DNA of 64,000 bases, taken from an uncultured Desulfobacter sp. GTDB lineage: Bacteria > Desulfobacterota > Desulfobacteria > Desulfobacterales > Desulfobacteraceae. The position numbers were made by a program, and so were the translations under genes. The stretch is taken from NCBI RefSeq assembly GCF_963664415.1, contig NZ_OY761442.1, positions 1 to 64,000 on the forward strand, in the 5' to 3' direction. The notes below the pieces were generated by a model. It had not been told where the DNA came from. It saw only the letters and a list, made by a program, of their open reading frames with translations, and made no database searches. This document shows positions 26,285 through 35,890 of the stretch, piece by piece (the stretch's first letter is position 1; each line of letters opens with the position of its first letter).

Positions 26285-28483
26285 CTAAAATCTATATGAC
26301 AGAGTTATGCCGATGGTCAAAGGTTCACCATCCTCGGTAATACCCCGGTCAACATTTTCAAAAATGCAGTAATGCCGATCAAAAAGATTTTTTGCCCAGA
26401 CATAGCCGTCCCAATGGGTACCCTCCAGGCCCAGTTTGAGGTTGACCAGTTCATATCCGGGTTCTTTAACAGTATTGGTATCATCGAAAAATCTACGGCC
26501 GGTTCCCACCACTTCCGCACGGCAAAAACCGTTCCATTCTCCCCACAGGGGACGTCTGTACTGAAACCCTAACGTATAGGTATAATCGGGTACCCCGAAT
26601 GTGGTATTGCCTTGAAAATTTTGGCCTGTGATAGGGTCGGTATACTTGTCATACTCGGCCTCAATCCATGTAAACGATGCAAAAATTTCCAGATCCTTCG
26701 AAATGAACCAGCCGGCCTCAAATTCCATGCCCATTCGGTGGGATTCGCCTGCATTCTCTAAGTAAGACTGATTGTATTCATCAAAGCGAGTGAGCTGTTC
26801 ATCTTCAATATCCGTATAAAATCCGCAGATGTTGATCGTGAGCCGGTTTTGGAAAAATTCGGACTTAATACCGGCTTCATATACCCAGCTGTACTCTTCA
26901 TCATAAGGGTCACCACCTACACTGGGATCGTTAAACCCGCCGCTGCGATGGGCCCTTGATACAGTGGTGTAAAGCATTTTGTCATCCATGAAATGCCACC
27001 CCACACTCAATTTGGGCAGCAATGCCGTGAACCGGCTCTCTTGATAGGGCTGTTGTGTGGCGGTTGCGGCCCCGCCCCCGGGGGTGTAAAAAATAGTGGC
27101 ATCCATTTGTGCGTCTTCTATTTCATATCTAAGGCCTGTGGTGATATCCAAAGTATTGAATACAGGCCAGGTGATCTGGCCGAACAGGGCCTCCCCGGAG
27201 TTGGTCCCCTTGCTTTGGGTCTTTCTGGCACCGGTTCCCGGGGCAAAGGGATTGCTCGGACTGTTTGCCATGGCAGACTGGTAGTAGTTGGTCCGTTCCT
27301 TGTCCGAGTTGATGTGAAAATAGTAGATACCGGCCAGCCATTTGGGGCCGGTTTTATTTTCCGGCGATGCAATGCGAAGTTCCTGGGAAAAGGTTCGCTC
27401 CTGCAGGAGATATTTCATGCGCGCCGCATCCAACGGACTGAAGTCCGAATCAATGATATCCTCATTGTCAAAGTCCCGGTATCCTGTAATGGATGTGACC
27501 TTGCCAATTTTTGTATCAACCGAGGTATTCAGGGTTGTCCCCCAGAAATCGTTTTCTGACGTGCCGTCAAAATCATGGGAATAGTGATATGGGCTGTCCG
27601 CTTCCAGTATCCCCGCTTTAACAAATGAATTGCGTTGGGTCCTGCGGAAAGGGAACGCGCCGTCGTCATGATGCTGGGCATCCAGACTCAAGGTGATATC
27701 CCATTTTGGGGCAGGCAGATACCGAAGTTTTATTCTCCCGGCCTGCCCGTCTTGATGCCGGCCATCTTCGCCGACGCCGTCAATATCGTTTTCCATATAT
27801 CCGTCACTGGAAGAGATCAGCCCCGAAATTCCCAAAAAAAGTTTGTCCTTGAGAATGGGTGTCTGGACGTGGCCTTGAATCTGTTTTTCATTATAGCTTG
27901 CGTATGTCCCCGAAATTTGGGCACGGGTTTCATTGTCCGGTGTCCTGGTGTGTATATTGATTACGCCTGCCATGGTGTTGCGGCCGTATAATGTCCCCTG
28001 GGGACCGCGCAGGACCTCGACCCGTTCCACATCAAACAAAGGGAAGTCAAACAGATAGGATTTGGAATAATTCACACCGTCAACATACAAGCCGGTTGAC
28101 GGTTCACTGTTGTTCAGGGTCTTGATACCGCGGATATAGGTTTGGGAGTGCCAGCGGCTGCCGAAATTATAAAATTCAAAGTTGGGCACATATGTGGAAA
28201 GACTGACCATATCAGTGATGCCGGCATCGGAAATGTCCAGTTCATCCAGCACCGTTATACTGTCCGGTATATCCTGTACATTTTCTTCGCGCTTTTGGGC
28301 GGTGACAAGCACCGCTTCTGCCTGATATGTCGTTTTACCTTTTTCTTTGTTCGTTGATAGAGGCGTTTCAAGTGATTCTTCGGCCCGCAGATTCCGGCCG
28401 CAAAAAATCAAAATGGCAGAAACAATGGTCAGCCACACCAATTTACCTGTCCAGGACGCAATGATAGTGTGAAAATTTTTCAT
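26285..28483 (-). CDS. TonB-dependent outer-membrane receptor
   Basis: A 732-residue receptor of the FyuA/siderophore-receptor type. ATG 28483 is preferred over an upstream TTG (28501) because GGAGAAAAGAGAG precedes it. A signal peptide (hydrophobic about residues 10-32) is followed by a TonB-box-like segment and plug (AVLVTAQKREENVQDIP; VEVLRGPQGTLYGRNTMAGVINI) and a barrel ending in SYRF. It lies 29 nt downstream of a methyltransferase gene, itself coupled to a DUF4405-like membrane protein, with an AraC regulator at the head of the block. Confidence 0.93.
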   Translation of the reverse strand: MKNFHTIIASWTGKLVWLTIVSAILIFCGRNLRAEESLETPLSTNKEKGKTTYQAEAVLVTAQKREENVQDIPDSITVLDELDISDAGITDMVSLSTYVPNFEFYNFGSRWHSQTYIRGIKTLNNSEPSTGLYVDGVNYSKSYLFDFPLFDVERVEVLRGPQGTLYGRNTMAGVINIHTRTPDNETRAQISGTYASYNEKQIQGHVQTPILKDKLFLGISGLISSSDGYMENDIDGVGEDGRHQDGQAGRIKLRYLPAPKWDITLSLDAQHHDDGAFPFRRTQRNSFVKAGILEADSPYHYSHDFDGTSENDFWGTTLNTSVDTKIGKVTSITGYRDFDNEDIIDSDFSPLDAARMKYLLQERTFSQELRIASPENKTGPKWLAGIYYFHINSDKERTNYYQSAMANSPSNPFAPGTGARKTQSKGTNSGEALFGQITWPVFNTLDITTGLRYEIEDAQMDATIFYTPGGGAATATQQPYQESRFTALLPKLSVGWHFMDDKMLYTTVSRAHRSGGFNDPSVGGDPYDEEYSWVYEAGIKSEFFQNRLTINICGFYTDIEDEQLTRFDEYNQSYLENAGESHRMGMEFEAGWFISKDLEIFASFTWIEAEYDKYTDPITGQNFQGNTTFGVPDYTYTLGFQYRRPLWGEWNGFCRAEVVGTGRRFFDDTNTVKEPGYELVNLKLGLEGTHWDGYVWAKNLFDRHYCIFENVDRGITEDGEPLTIGITLSYRF

Positions 28484-28512
28484 CAACTCTCTTTTCTCCA
28501 AAATTATTTTTT

Positions 28513-29148
28513 TTAGTTCTTGTGAGCCACATAAGCTTTATATTTCGCCGTACGGTGGCCGATGGCCGAGGCCTCAAATAAAAGATCGTAAATTTGAACA
28601 AAGCCGTATAAATCAAGAAGGTTGTTTATATCTTGTATGGAATGAGAAAAAATGGTGACTTTTTCCCCGGGGGAATGCCGGGATTCCACCTGGATCTCCC
28701 GGGCTTCGCCTTCTTGGCAGTCCGGTACCACAAAGGCAAATACGCCACCTGATTTCAGGATTCTTGCAAGTTCCTGAAAAATCGGTGTTAAATCTTTAAA
28801 AAGATGCGTTACTCCTGTGCAGACGGCATGATCCATGGAATTTGCCTCATAAGGGTAGGGGGGTATGGACAGATCATGTTCTTTTAAGTCTTTGGCCATC
28901 TGTTTTGACCGGCAGCGGGCAAGCATTTTCGGGGAAAAATCAATTCCGTGAATTTCAAGGCCGGCCTTGTGAAACAATTGAGAAGACAATCCGGTACCAA
29001 TCCCGATATCCAGCAGGCGGTCCCCGGGTTTGACAAACCGGTAAGCCATGCCGAAGGTGATTGCAGGGTCCAGCCAATTTACTTTTTCAGCGTTTTGGTC
29101 ATAGTTAATAACATGGTCGCTGTTAAATACGTTTTTTACGGTGGTCAT
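28513..29148 (-). CDS. Class I SAM-dependent methyltransferase in receptor block
   Basis: A 211-residue methyltransferase with motif I RLLDIGIGTGLSSQLF, the acidic residue in IHGIDFSPKMLA, and the post-motif ARILKSGGVFAFVVPD. The start at 29148 forms an ATGA overlap with the stop of the upstream membrane-protein gene, so I prefer it over an earlier in-frame codon at 29178. It looks like a small-molecule methyltransferase; substrate unknown. Position between a membrane protein and a TonB receptor suggests that it modifies the receptor's ligand or a released metal complex; this is inference. Confidence 0.85.
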   Translation of the reverse strand: MTTVKNVFNSDHVINYDQNAEKVNWLDPAITFGMAYRFVKPGDRLLDIGIGTGLSSQLFHKAGLEIHGIDFSPKMLARCRSKQMAKDLKEHDLSIPPYPYEANSMDHAVCTGVTHLFKDLTPIFQELARILKSGGVFAFVVPDCQEGEAREIQVESRHSPGEKVTIFSHSIQDINNLLDLYGFVQIYDLLFEASAIGHRTAKYKAYVAHKN

Positions 29149-29753
29149 TTTAGATTTCCCTTGTTCAAATGGGTGCACATGATATCCAGCAATCGTCCGA
29201 TACTGGTGTGATTCTTTTGGGCCAGGTCCGACAGGGTCTGGTCCGGGGTGTCAAGCATAATGCTGTTTTGGCTCAATTGTGCCTGGGACTGCTGTGGATC
29301 CCAGCCCATGTACCGGGCAATATGAAGCGCCGGAAATCGGGCGGCTGCTCCGTACGGCGGGGAGCCGTATTTTTGTATGGAATCAATCCTGAACGACCTG
29401 GCTATACCCAGAAATTGCCCCATGGGCGGAAGTTCAAAGTACCCTCCGATGCAGACATAAAGGGTCAGGATCAAAGATACAACAATGGCCGGCGATCTTT
29501 TTTTTTGTTTTTTTACATAGGCCGCAAGCAGTCTGAAGTTAAGCCATACATGGACAATCATGGCCAGGCAGAACAAAATACCTGAATTCAGATGAAGTGC
29601 ACCCCAGTGATGCCGGGAAAGATGCCAGAACGACCAGGGGCAAAAATGGCCGACATGACCGGCCGGGCCAAAATAGAGCACGATGCTGGTCACCAGCATA
29701 ACCAGTCCGGAAAGGGCCAGGGTTAACGAGGTGGTTTTTTTTAGCATAACCAC
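29145..29753 (-). CDS. DUF4405-like membrane protein
   Basis: About 202 residues with three or more membrane spans in the first 110 residues. The segment HLNSGILFCLAMIVHVWLN contains two histidines spaced as in small cytochrome b-like membrane proteins, and RHHWGALH precedes it; haem binding is possible. The C-terminal third is soluble (PDQTLSDLAQKNHTSIGRLLDIM). The start may be GTG 29753 or ATG 29747. The gene ends in an ATGA overlap with the methyltransferase, so it is part of the receptor block. Exact function not recognised. Confidence 0.65.
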   Translation of the reverse strand: MVMLKKTTSLTLALSGLVMLVTSIVLYFGPAGHVGHFCPWSFWHLSRHHWGALHLNSGILFCLAMIVHVWLNFRLLAAYVKKQKKRSPAIVVSLILTLYVCIGGYFELPPMGQFLGIARSFRIDSIQKYGSPPYGAAARFPALHIARYMGWDPQQSQAQLSQNSIMLDTPDQTLSDLAQKNHTSIGRLLDIMCTHLNKGNLK

Positions 29754-29871
29754 CAGCCTTGGGGTCTAAGTGAATGCGTGCTAAATTTCATTTTAACTCC
29801 TAAAATATTTTGGTTGGCAAAACTAAAAGAGGAGTATAGGGAATCAGACTGTCGGTTTCTACCCTGGTCCA

Positions 29872-29911
29872 ACCGATTTATGCTCCGAAGCACACAACGG
29901 TTTAAATCGGT
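29872..29911. other. Inverted repeat between AraC and membrane-protein genes
   Basis: ACCGATTTA (29872-29880) pairs with TAAATCGGT (29903-29911), loop 22 nt. It lies in the 187-nt gap downstream of the AraC gene and upstream of the operon it may control, so it could be a terminator or an operator. Confidence 0.4.
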
Positions 29912-29940
29912 CGGCGTTTAAGTACGTTAGAAGCGAATAG

Positions 29941-30954
29941 TTAATTGTTTTTAATGCAGGCCAGATGCTTTTTAGGAAGGATATTGAAATGTTTTTTATA
30001 GGCCCGACTGAAGTGGCTGACATTGGTATATCCCACGGCAAATGCAGCCTGGCTGACGTTCATGTCTGTTTCGTGAAAAAGACGGTTGGCCTCTCTGATT
30101 CTGAAAGACTGAAGATACTGGAAGACCGAAAGTCCGTACAAACGGCGAAACCCCTGCTGGAGTTTATTCATGTTCAGGCCGGTTGTCCTGGATAATTGTT
30201 TAATACAGGGGGGAGAAGACAAATCCTGGATCAGCAGATCTCTTGCCTGGACCACCCGGTCTTTATCATCCAGACTCATTCCGGTTACCTGGGCCTTTGC
30301 CGCATTGGCCCTGGTAATTTGATCTGCAAGCAATTCCAGTGCAATACCCTGGTAGAAAATATGAACCGGCGCCCCTGGAACCGGGCCTGTTATCAGTCGG
30401 TTCAAGCAGTCTCCTGCATGTGTGGAGATCCCTGATCTGAAATGCCAGGCCTTGTTTCTGTGTCCCTCCATCATAGATTGAAGCCCCTTTGGAAGGTTCT
30501 CCCGGTCCGGGTAGAACAGGGAATGAAATGCCGTTGGGGAAAGATGGACATGAACCAGACAGACCCGCTGGTTTCCTGGAACGGTAAGGCAGCCATCCTG
30601 TCGGGGAAGAAATAGGATGCCTGCGCTACCGGCCTGATTGGAAAACTCCTTTGAATTCAGACCCGGTGCCTTGATATGGTTTGAGAAGTTGCCGCAAACA
30701 ACAAAACCAAAATTAACCGTGGGCTGATCCCTTTCAAATGAAAGGTGCAAATCGTTTTCTGATGCAACGTCAAACAGGCTGATGCTGAATCCTTCCTGGA
30801 TTTTATATTCCCGGCACCGGTTTTGGACTGTTGTGTCCTTTAAGTTCGGAATACTTTGCACCAAGACCTTCCTGTTGCCGTTTACTTTGGCATCAGGGGC
30901 AGTTGGGTATTCCATTTGCCGTGGGCCGTTTTTATTAAAATGTGTGGATATCAT
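29941..30954 (-). CDS. AraC-family regulator (block 26-31 kb)
   Basis: A 337-residue regulator with an N-terminal sensor region and a C-terminal double helix-turn-helix AraC domain (about residues 235-335: IKQLSRTTGLNMNKLQQGFRRLYG and MNVSQAAFAVGYTNVSHFSRAYKKHFN). It is related to PchR/YbtA-type siderophore regulators, which sense a ferric chelate and activate a TonB receptor gene. It lies directly upstream of the membrane protein/methyltransferase/receptor genes in the same direction. Confidence 0.88.
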   Translation of the reverse strand: MISTHFNKNGPRQMEYPTAPDAKVNGNRKVLVQSIPNLKDTTVQNRCREYKIQEGFSISLFDVASENDLHLSFERDQPTVNFGFVVCGNFSNHIKAPGLNSKEFSNQAGSAGILFLPRQDGCLTVPGNQRVCLVHVHLSPTAFHSLFYPDRENLPKGLQSMMEGHRNKAWHFRSGISTHAGDCLNRLITGPVPGAPVHIFYQGIALELLADQITRANAAKAQVTGMSLDDKDRVVQARDLLIQDLSSPPCIKQLSRTTGLNMNKLQQGFRRLYGLSVFQYLQSFRIREANRLFHETDMNVSQAAFAVGYTNVSHFSRAYKKHFNILPKKHLACIKNN

Positions 30955-31148
30955 AGTAACTCACTTAAAAGAATATTTTTATAAACTTTAGTAGTTAGTT
31001 TTCAAATAATAAAAAAGTAATGTCAAATAAAATCATTTTACAATTACGAAATGTATGTATCAGCAAATAGAGAGACATTCCTTGACAAGAGCCGAAAAGT
31101 TATTTTACAGTCCTTCTTAATTCTCAAATCAAACAAAATAGGGGACTT

Positions 31149-32012
31149 ATGCCTGATTTCGTCAAAAACATTTATTGTAAAATTAACAAGATGTGTTTGA
31201 TTGGAACCATGCTGAGCGTCTTTTTGTGCACGGTTTGCACGGCAGAAACGCCGCACTTGCAAAAGGCCCGGTCCTATACCGGAAATGAAGACATTACAGG
31301 GTGGGTAATGAGCGAAAAACTGGATGGGATAAGGGGATACTGGGACGGCAGCCGTTTGTTGACCCGGAAGGGACTGCCCCTTCATCCGCCCCCATGGTTC
31401 ATTGAAAATTTTCCTACCTTTGAACTGGATGGGGAATTGTGGAGCAAACAAGGAGAGTTTGAATTTATCCAGTCTGTGGTGCTTGATGCCAATCCCGGCC
31501 CTGGCTGGGAAAAAATAAATTACCATATTTTTGAAGCCCCCAACCAGAAAGGGACATTTCTCCAGCGGCTTGACCGGACAAAACAGTGGTTTGCATTACA
31601 TCCCAACGCCCATGTCAGGGTGATCCCCCAGACTTTGGTTCAAGACAGATTTTATTTGAATCGTTTTGTGATTGACGTGGAATCACGGGGCGGTGAAGGT
31701 GTTATACTAAAAAATCCCAATATGCCTTACCATACAGGCAGAAGCGAACATGTTCTCAAGGTAAAAAAAGCCAGGGACATGGAAGGCCTTGTTATTGGTA
31801 TTAACAAGGGGAAAGGCAAATATGAAAAAGCCATGGGGTCACTCACGCTGAAACTGGAAAACGGTGTGATTTTTAAGTTAGGGACCGGATTCTCGGACAT
31901 GGTTCGAAACAATCCGCCTGCCGTCGGCACAACAGTTACTTTTAAATATCATGGTTTCAGTATAAACGGCGTACCGAAATTCGCCTCGTTTTTAAGGGTA
32001 AGGGCGGATTGA
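31149..32012 (+). CDS. ligE: Secreted ATP-dependent DNA ligase (LigE type)
   Basis: A 287-residue minimal ligase. It has a hydrophobic signal-like N terminus (about residues 14-32, MCLIGTMLSVFLCTVCTAE), then the catalytic motif EKLDGIRGYW with K57, motif III (FELDGELW), motif IV (GGEGVILKNP) and motif V (VLKVKKARDMEG), followed by a short OB-fold and no other domains. This is the layout of the LigE ligases of Gram-negative bacteria, which are predicted to work in the periplasm. AGGGGA precedes the ATG; an internal ATG at codon 15 is possible but would shorten the signal region. Confidence 0.85.
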   Translation: MPDFVKNIYCKINKMCLIGTMLSVFLCTVCTAETPHLQKARSYTGNEDITGWVMSEKLDGIRGYWDGSRLLTRKGLPLHPPPWFIENFPTFELDGELWSKQGEFEFIQSVVLDANPGPGWEKINYHIFEAPNQKGTFLQRLDRTKQWFALHPNAHVRVIPQTLVQDRFYLNRFVIDVESRGGEGVILKNPNMPYHTGRSEHVLKVKKARDMEGLVIGINKGKGKYEKAMGSLTLKLENGVIFKLGTGFSDMVRNNPPAVGTTVTFKYHGFSINGVPKFASFLRVRAD

Positions 32013-32160
32013 ATTTGCCTTGAGCACAGCCGTTCCTCATTTATTAATCGATAGGCTTGGCTGTCCGGTTCTGTTTGCAACCTTAAAAAATAGGTGTTAG
32101 ACAAGATTCGGATGATTCAAATGGTCATAAGCGGCCGGACTATTTTTTACGGAGGCGATT

Positions 32161-32814
32161 ATGGAATTGGAAAATGAAAGAGAAGCGATTGTACGTTTTG
32201 GACTTAAAATGGTGAAATCAGGCCTGACCACAGGAACCGGTGGAAATTTGAGTATTATTGACAGGCATTCGGGAACGGTTGCCGTCAGTCCCAGTGGAAT
32301 CGAGTACGCAGCGTTAAAGCCCCGGGATATTGTTTTCACCGATTTAAAGGGAAATATTATAGAAGGCGATACCAAACCTTCAAGCGAGCTTGGGTTTCAT
32401 CTCTCTTTGTATCATCAGCGCAAGGATATACAGGCCGTAGTCCACACGCACTCCCCTTATGCGGTAACCATGGCCTGCCTGGGCTGGGAGATCCCAGCCG
32501 TCCATTATCTTGTGGGGTTTGCAGGCAAAAAAGTGCCCCTGGCACCCTATGCCACATTCGGCACGCCTGAACTGGCTGAAATCGTGGCCGAATATATTGG
32601 TGATTATAACGCCATGCTGCTTGCCAATCATGGTCTTGTTGCCGTCGGTAAGAGCATGGACTCAGCCTTTGCCGTTGCCGAAGAGATTGAATTTGTCGCC
32701 CGGATTTATTATCAGACCAAAAATATCGGAAACCCCGTCATCCTGAAGGATGAAGAGATGGAGACCGTGCTTGAAAAATTTAAAACCTATGGGCAGAAAA
32801 AAATGGACGCATGA
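32161..32814 (+). CDS. Class II aldolase (fuculose-phosphate aldolase-like)
   Basis: A 217-residue zinc-dependent aldolase of the FucA/AraD/adducin family. Zinc ligands H95 and H97 (HTHSPYA) and H157 (NHGLVAVG) and the catalytic glutamate E76 (SSELGFHLSLY) are present, with the glycine-rich GTGGNLS and SPSG phosphate-binding segments. It should cleave or form a four- to six-carbon sugar phosphate to dihydroxyacetone phosphate or a similar product; the exact substrate is open. GGAGG precedes the ATG. It stands alone. Confidence 0.85.
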   Translation: MELENEREAIVRFGLKMVKSGLTTGTGGNLSIIDRHSGTVAVSPSGIEYAALKPRDIVFTDLKGNIIEGDTKPSSELGFHLSLYHQRKDIQAVVHTHSPYAVTMACLGWEIPAVHYLVGFAGKKVPLAPYATFGTPELAEIVAEYIGDYNAMLLANHGLVAVGKSMDSAFAVAEEIEFVARIYYQTKNIGNPVILKDEEMETVLEKFKTYGQKKMDA

Positions 32815-32820
32815 TCTGGG

Positions 32821-33418
32821 TTACATGCTTGACAGCTTAAATTGAGATTCCGTCAATGGGATCCTGATAACGAATTTAGCACCTGCCCCGGGGCTTGATT
32901 CCACCGTCATTTCGCCTTTATGGTGTTCGGTGATGATAAAATATGAGACACTTAATCCCAGCCCTCGATGCTTTGGTCCTGATCAAAGTCAAACACGACA
33001 TTTGACGAAGTTCCTCTTCACGTTTGTTGATTTTTTGAACCATGCGTTTAAAACTTTGACCCAGAAGAGAGAACTCTTTTGTTTTATGTTCCGGCCATTG
33101 AAGATCGTAGTCTCCGTCGGCAATGGATGACGCTTGCATGATATAGGATTCAACCGCAAAGGAGAACTTGCCGGCCAAAAACTGGCCGATGAACAGGGAA
33201 AATATCAAAGCAAGAAACAGACCCAGGCCAATCAGGGTAAGGATATTCCACAGTGACTGGAACGCTTTTCTGACCGGTTGGGCGATCAAAATTTTCCAAC
33301 CGGTTTCATCCATATCCACCACTGTGCCAAACATGTTTCGACCATTGAATTTAAATATTTTTGACACCGGCCGGGGGCTGTCTTTCGATCCTGTTCCGGC
33401 AATAAAATTGTTTGTCAA
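32821..33418 (-). pseudogene. Histidine kinase remnant (HAMP plus ATPase tail)
   Basis: The upstream part reads WKILIAQPVRKAFQSLWNIL, a membrane span and the HAMP start GDYDLQWPEHKTKEFSLLGQ, all close to the kinase at 35891-38512. After about residue 140 the frame is lost and the sequence resumes as GLGLSVSYFIITEHHKGEMT, the end of the ATPase domain, with a stop at 32821-32823. The whole histidine-phosphorylation domain and most of the ATPase domain are deleted, and the N-terminal Cache part is missing. It is a decayed paralogue. Confidence 0.85.
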
Positions 33419-33783
33419 AATTTGTCCTCAATACTGACCCAGGGAATCTGCCAACACCTTGCCCTGCTTAGGTGGTTTTGGGTTATGGGCATTTCGGAGA
33501 CCGGCGTTCCCTGCATGGTTTTAACCAGCATTCTTGCTGCGGTGAATCCCTGCTCCTCGGGCGCTTGTGCCATTCCGCACAACATTCCTTGCTCAATAGA
33601 GAACTTGTGGTCGCCGATAACCGGTTTGGCAAAGGTGTCGGTGAGAATGGGCAGGATCTGTTTATCCAGAAGGGGGATGCCGTTGTCGTCCTTAACACCT
33701 TTCATGGTTGGTACAAACAGGACATCACACAACGGATTCAATTCCCTGGCGGATTTTTTGAACGAAATGATAATTCGGTTCAT
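33415..33783 (-). pseudogene. ABC_sub_bind-type periplasmic binding domain, fragment
   Basis: About 122 residues match the C-terminal half of TrpX-like ABC substrate-binding proteins (CDVLFVPTMKGV; KPVIGDHKFSIEQGMLCGMAQAPEEQGFTAARM; GTPVSEMPIT). No signal peptide or N-terminal lobe is present. The ATG overlaps the stop of the kinase upstream (ATGA at 33780-33783), so the piece may still be translated, but it cannot form a complete binding protein. Confidence 0.7.
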
Positions 33784-35885
33784 AACTCATAACTGTCAGC
33801 CAACTGTATAATAAATTTTGCGCCTGCACCCGGACTTGATTCAACCATCATTTCCCCTTTATGGGTTTCAGTGATGATAAAATAGGAAACACTTAAGCCA
33901 AGTCCTGTGCCTACCCCCACGGGTTTGGTAGTGAAAAACGGATCAAAAATGTGCTTGCGGGTCTTTTCATCCATCCCGGGCCCGTTGTCCTCGATTTCCA
34001 GGCAGACCCTATTCCGGACCGGATCTGCATAGGTTCTGAGGATGAATTGGGGTTCAAGTATGCCTGCCTCCTGCATGGCCTGGGCCCCGTTGGTCAAAAT
34101 ATTGAGAATCACTTGCTGGATTTTGCCTGCCTGACAGGGGATATCAGGCAGGTTATCATCATATTCCCTGGTGATTTTAATTTGTTTGAAATCGTATTTT
34201 TTTTTCAGGTTATAGTCTGTGGCCGCAAGCTCGATGGTTTTATCCAGAATTTTGTTCAGGTAATGGGAGGATAGGTCTGATTCTTCCTTTCTGGCAAAGC
34301 TTAGGATATTACTGACAATATCCGCCATCCGTTGTCCCGATTCGGTGATGGCAAGGAGCATTTGTGGAATTCCCCTTGCCTGCATGAATCGGTCTATGGC
34401 TTCGATGCTGATTCCTGCCTCTTTGGCCGCTTTTTTGTTGGCCGTAAGATTCGCACCTGCCGTGAGTCGCTGGGACATTACCTGGGCAGTCTGGAGCATT
34501 CCGGCTAGGGGGTTGTTGATTTCGTGGGCCATGCCTGCGGCCAGCCCGCCCACGGAGAGCATCTTTTCGCTCTGGATTAACATCTCTTCCATTTTTTTTT
34601 GTTGGGTAATATCAGTGTTGATTCCGATGAAGCGGATAGGATGTCCCTGTGCATCCCGTGCAGCAATTTTCCCCTTGGACAAAACCCACATATAGGTACC
34701 GTCTTTACGCAAAAATCTGAATTTAACCTCGTAGGTTTCCAGATCACTGGCCAGATATCGGCAAAAGGTTGATCTGACATATTCCAGGTCGTTTTCGTGA
34801 ATCCGTTTTGAGATTTCATTAAGTATTCCGGGAAATTCGTTGGGTTCATAGCCGGCCATCCTATAACCGCGAGCATCCATATAGGCCGTACCTTCATGCA
34901 GGTTTAGATCCCAAATTCCCTGGTTGGCGCCATCAAGGGCCAGATCCAATCGTTCCTTGCTCTCTTTTACCGCCTGTTCCATCCCCTTACGTTCGGTAAT
35001 GTCCTGAACAAAGGCGATGGCGTATTGCCGGTTCCCATATTCCAGAAGATTGCTGTGCACCCCAACAAAAATCACGGAACCGTCTTTTTTAAGATGCGTC
35101 CTTTCTATGTTTTGTATGCCCTGAAGATTTAATCTACGCCAATGAGTATTCCAGTCTTCACGGGCAACCTGCGGATCAATGTCGGACATGGACAAAGACT
35201 CCAATTCCTTTTTTGTATAGCCGAGAAGCTGCACAGCTTTTGGGTTCACCTCCTTAATTCGGCCGTTGGGAGCGATTCGATAGATACCGACATTTGCGTT
35301 GTCAATGATGAATCGGGAAAGCCGCATGGAGTCCTCGGCTCGTTTACGTTCTGTAATGTCCTTTACAAAAGCAATGGAGTACCACTGTCCCTTATATTCC
35401 AGAATATTACCGGTAATTTCCACCGGGATTCTGGTACCGTCCTTTTTTATGTGAATCGTTTCAAAAGTATTTTTTTGACGCCCGGCGGAAAGCCTCTCTA
35501 TGTCTAAACCCATGGTATCCAAGGAAACAAATGGATCAATATCGCAAATCGATAGCTTTGTCAGCTCTTCTGTTGTATATCCCAGCATCCGTGCAGCATA
35601 GGGATTTACATTGAAAATTCGTCCGTCCATGCCAACCTGGTAAATCCCGATATTTGCTCGATCAATGCAAAATTTGCTCAGGCTCAGGGACGCTGCAGTC
35701 CGTTTTTTTTCTGAGATGAATTTTGCCTGCAGGGCTTTGTCATGTGCTTTTTGATGATCTTCAATCATGCTGTTCTGTTCCAATTCAGCCACGCGTTTGC
35801 GCATCTGCTGCAATTCTTTGATCAGCTGGACTTTTGTTTTGTTTTCATCTTTCATGATGCCGGCCACAGTGGTTTGTTGGATCAT
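33780..35885 (-). CDS. Multi-PAS sensor histidine kinase
   Basis: A 701-residue kinase without membrane spans, so probably cytoplasmic. After an N-terminal coiled coil it has three PAS/PAC units (about residues 70-180, 190-300, 310-425), a dimerisation/phosphorylation domain with GMAHEINNPLAG, and a HATPase domain (QVILNILTNGAQAM, DNGPGMDEKTRKHIFDPFFT, GTGLGLSVSYFI). The gene begins 5 nt after the stop of the Cache kinase at 35891. The two kinases share nearly the same ATPase tail, so they arose by duplication. Confidence 0.9.
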   Translation of the reverse strand: MIQQTTVAGIMKDENKTKVQLIKELQQMRKRVAELEQNSMIEDHQKAHDKALQAKFISEKKRTAASLSLSKFCIDRANIGIYQVGMDGRIFNVNPYAARMLGYTTEELTKLSICDIDPFVSLDTMGLDIERLSAGRQKNTFETIHIKKDGTRIPVEITGNILEYKGQWYSIAFVKDITERKRAEDSMRLSRFIIDNANVGIYRIAPNGRIKEVNPKAVQLLGYTKKELESLSMSDIDPQVAREDWNTHWRRLNLQGIQNIERTHLKKDGSVIFVGVHSNLLEYGNRQYAIAFVQDITERKGMEQAVKESKERLDLALDGANQGIWDLNLHEGTAYMDARGYRMAGYEPNEFPGILNEISKRIHENDLEYVRSTFCRYLASDLETYEVKFRFLRKDGTYMWVLSKGKIAARDAQGHPIRFIGINTDITQQKKMEEMLIQSEKMLSVGGLAAGMAHEINNPLAGMLQTAQVMSQRLTAGANLTANKKAAKEAGISIEAIDRFMQARGIPQMLLAITESGQRMADIVSNILSFARKEESDLSSHYLNKILDKTIELAATDYNLKKKYDFKQIKITREYDDNLPDIPCQAGKIQQVILNILTNGAQAMQEAGILEPQFILRTYADPVRNRVCLEIEDNGPGMDEKTRKHIFDPFFTTKPVGVGTGLGLSVSYFIITETHKGEMMVESSPGAGAKFIIQLADSYEL

Positions 35886-35890
35886 CGCAG

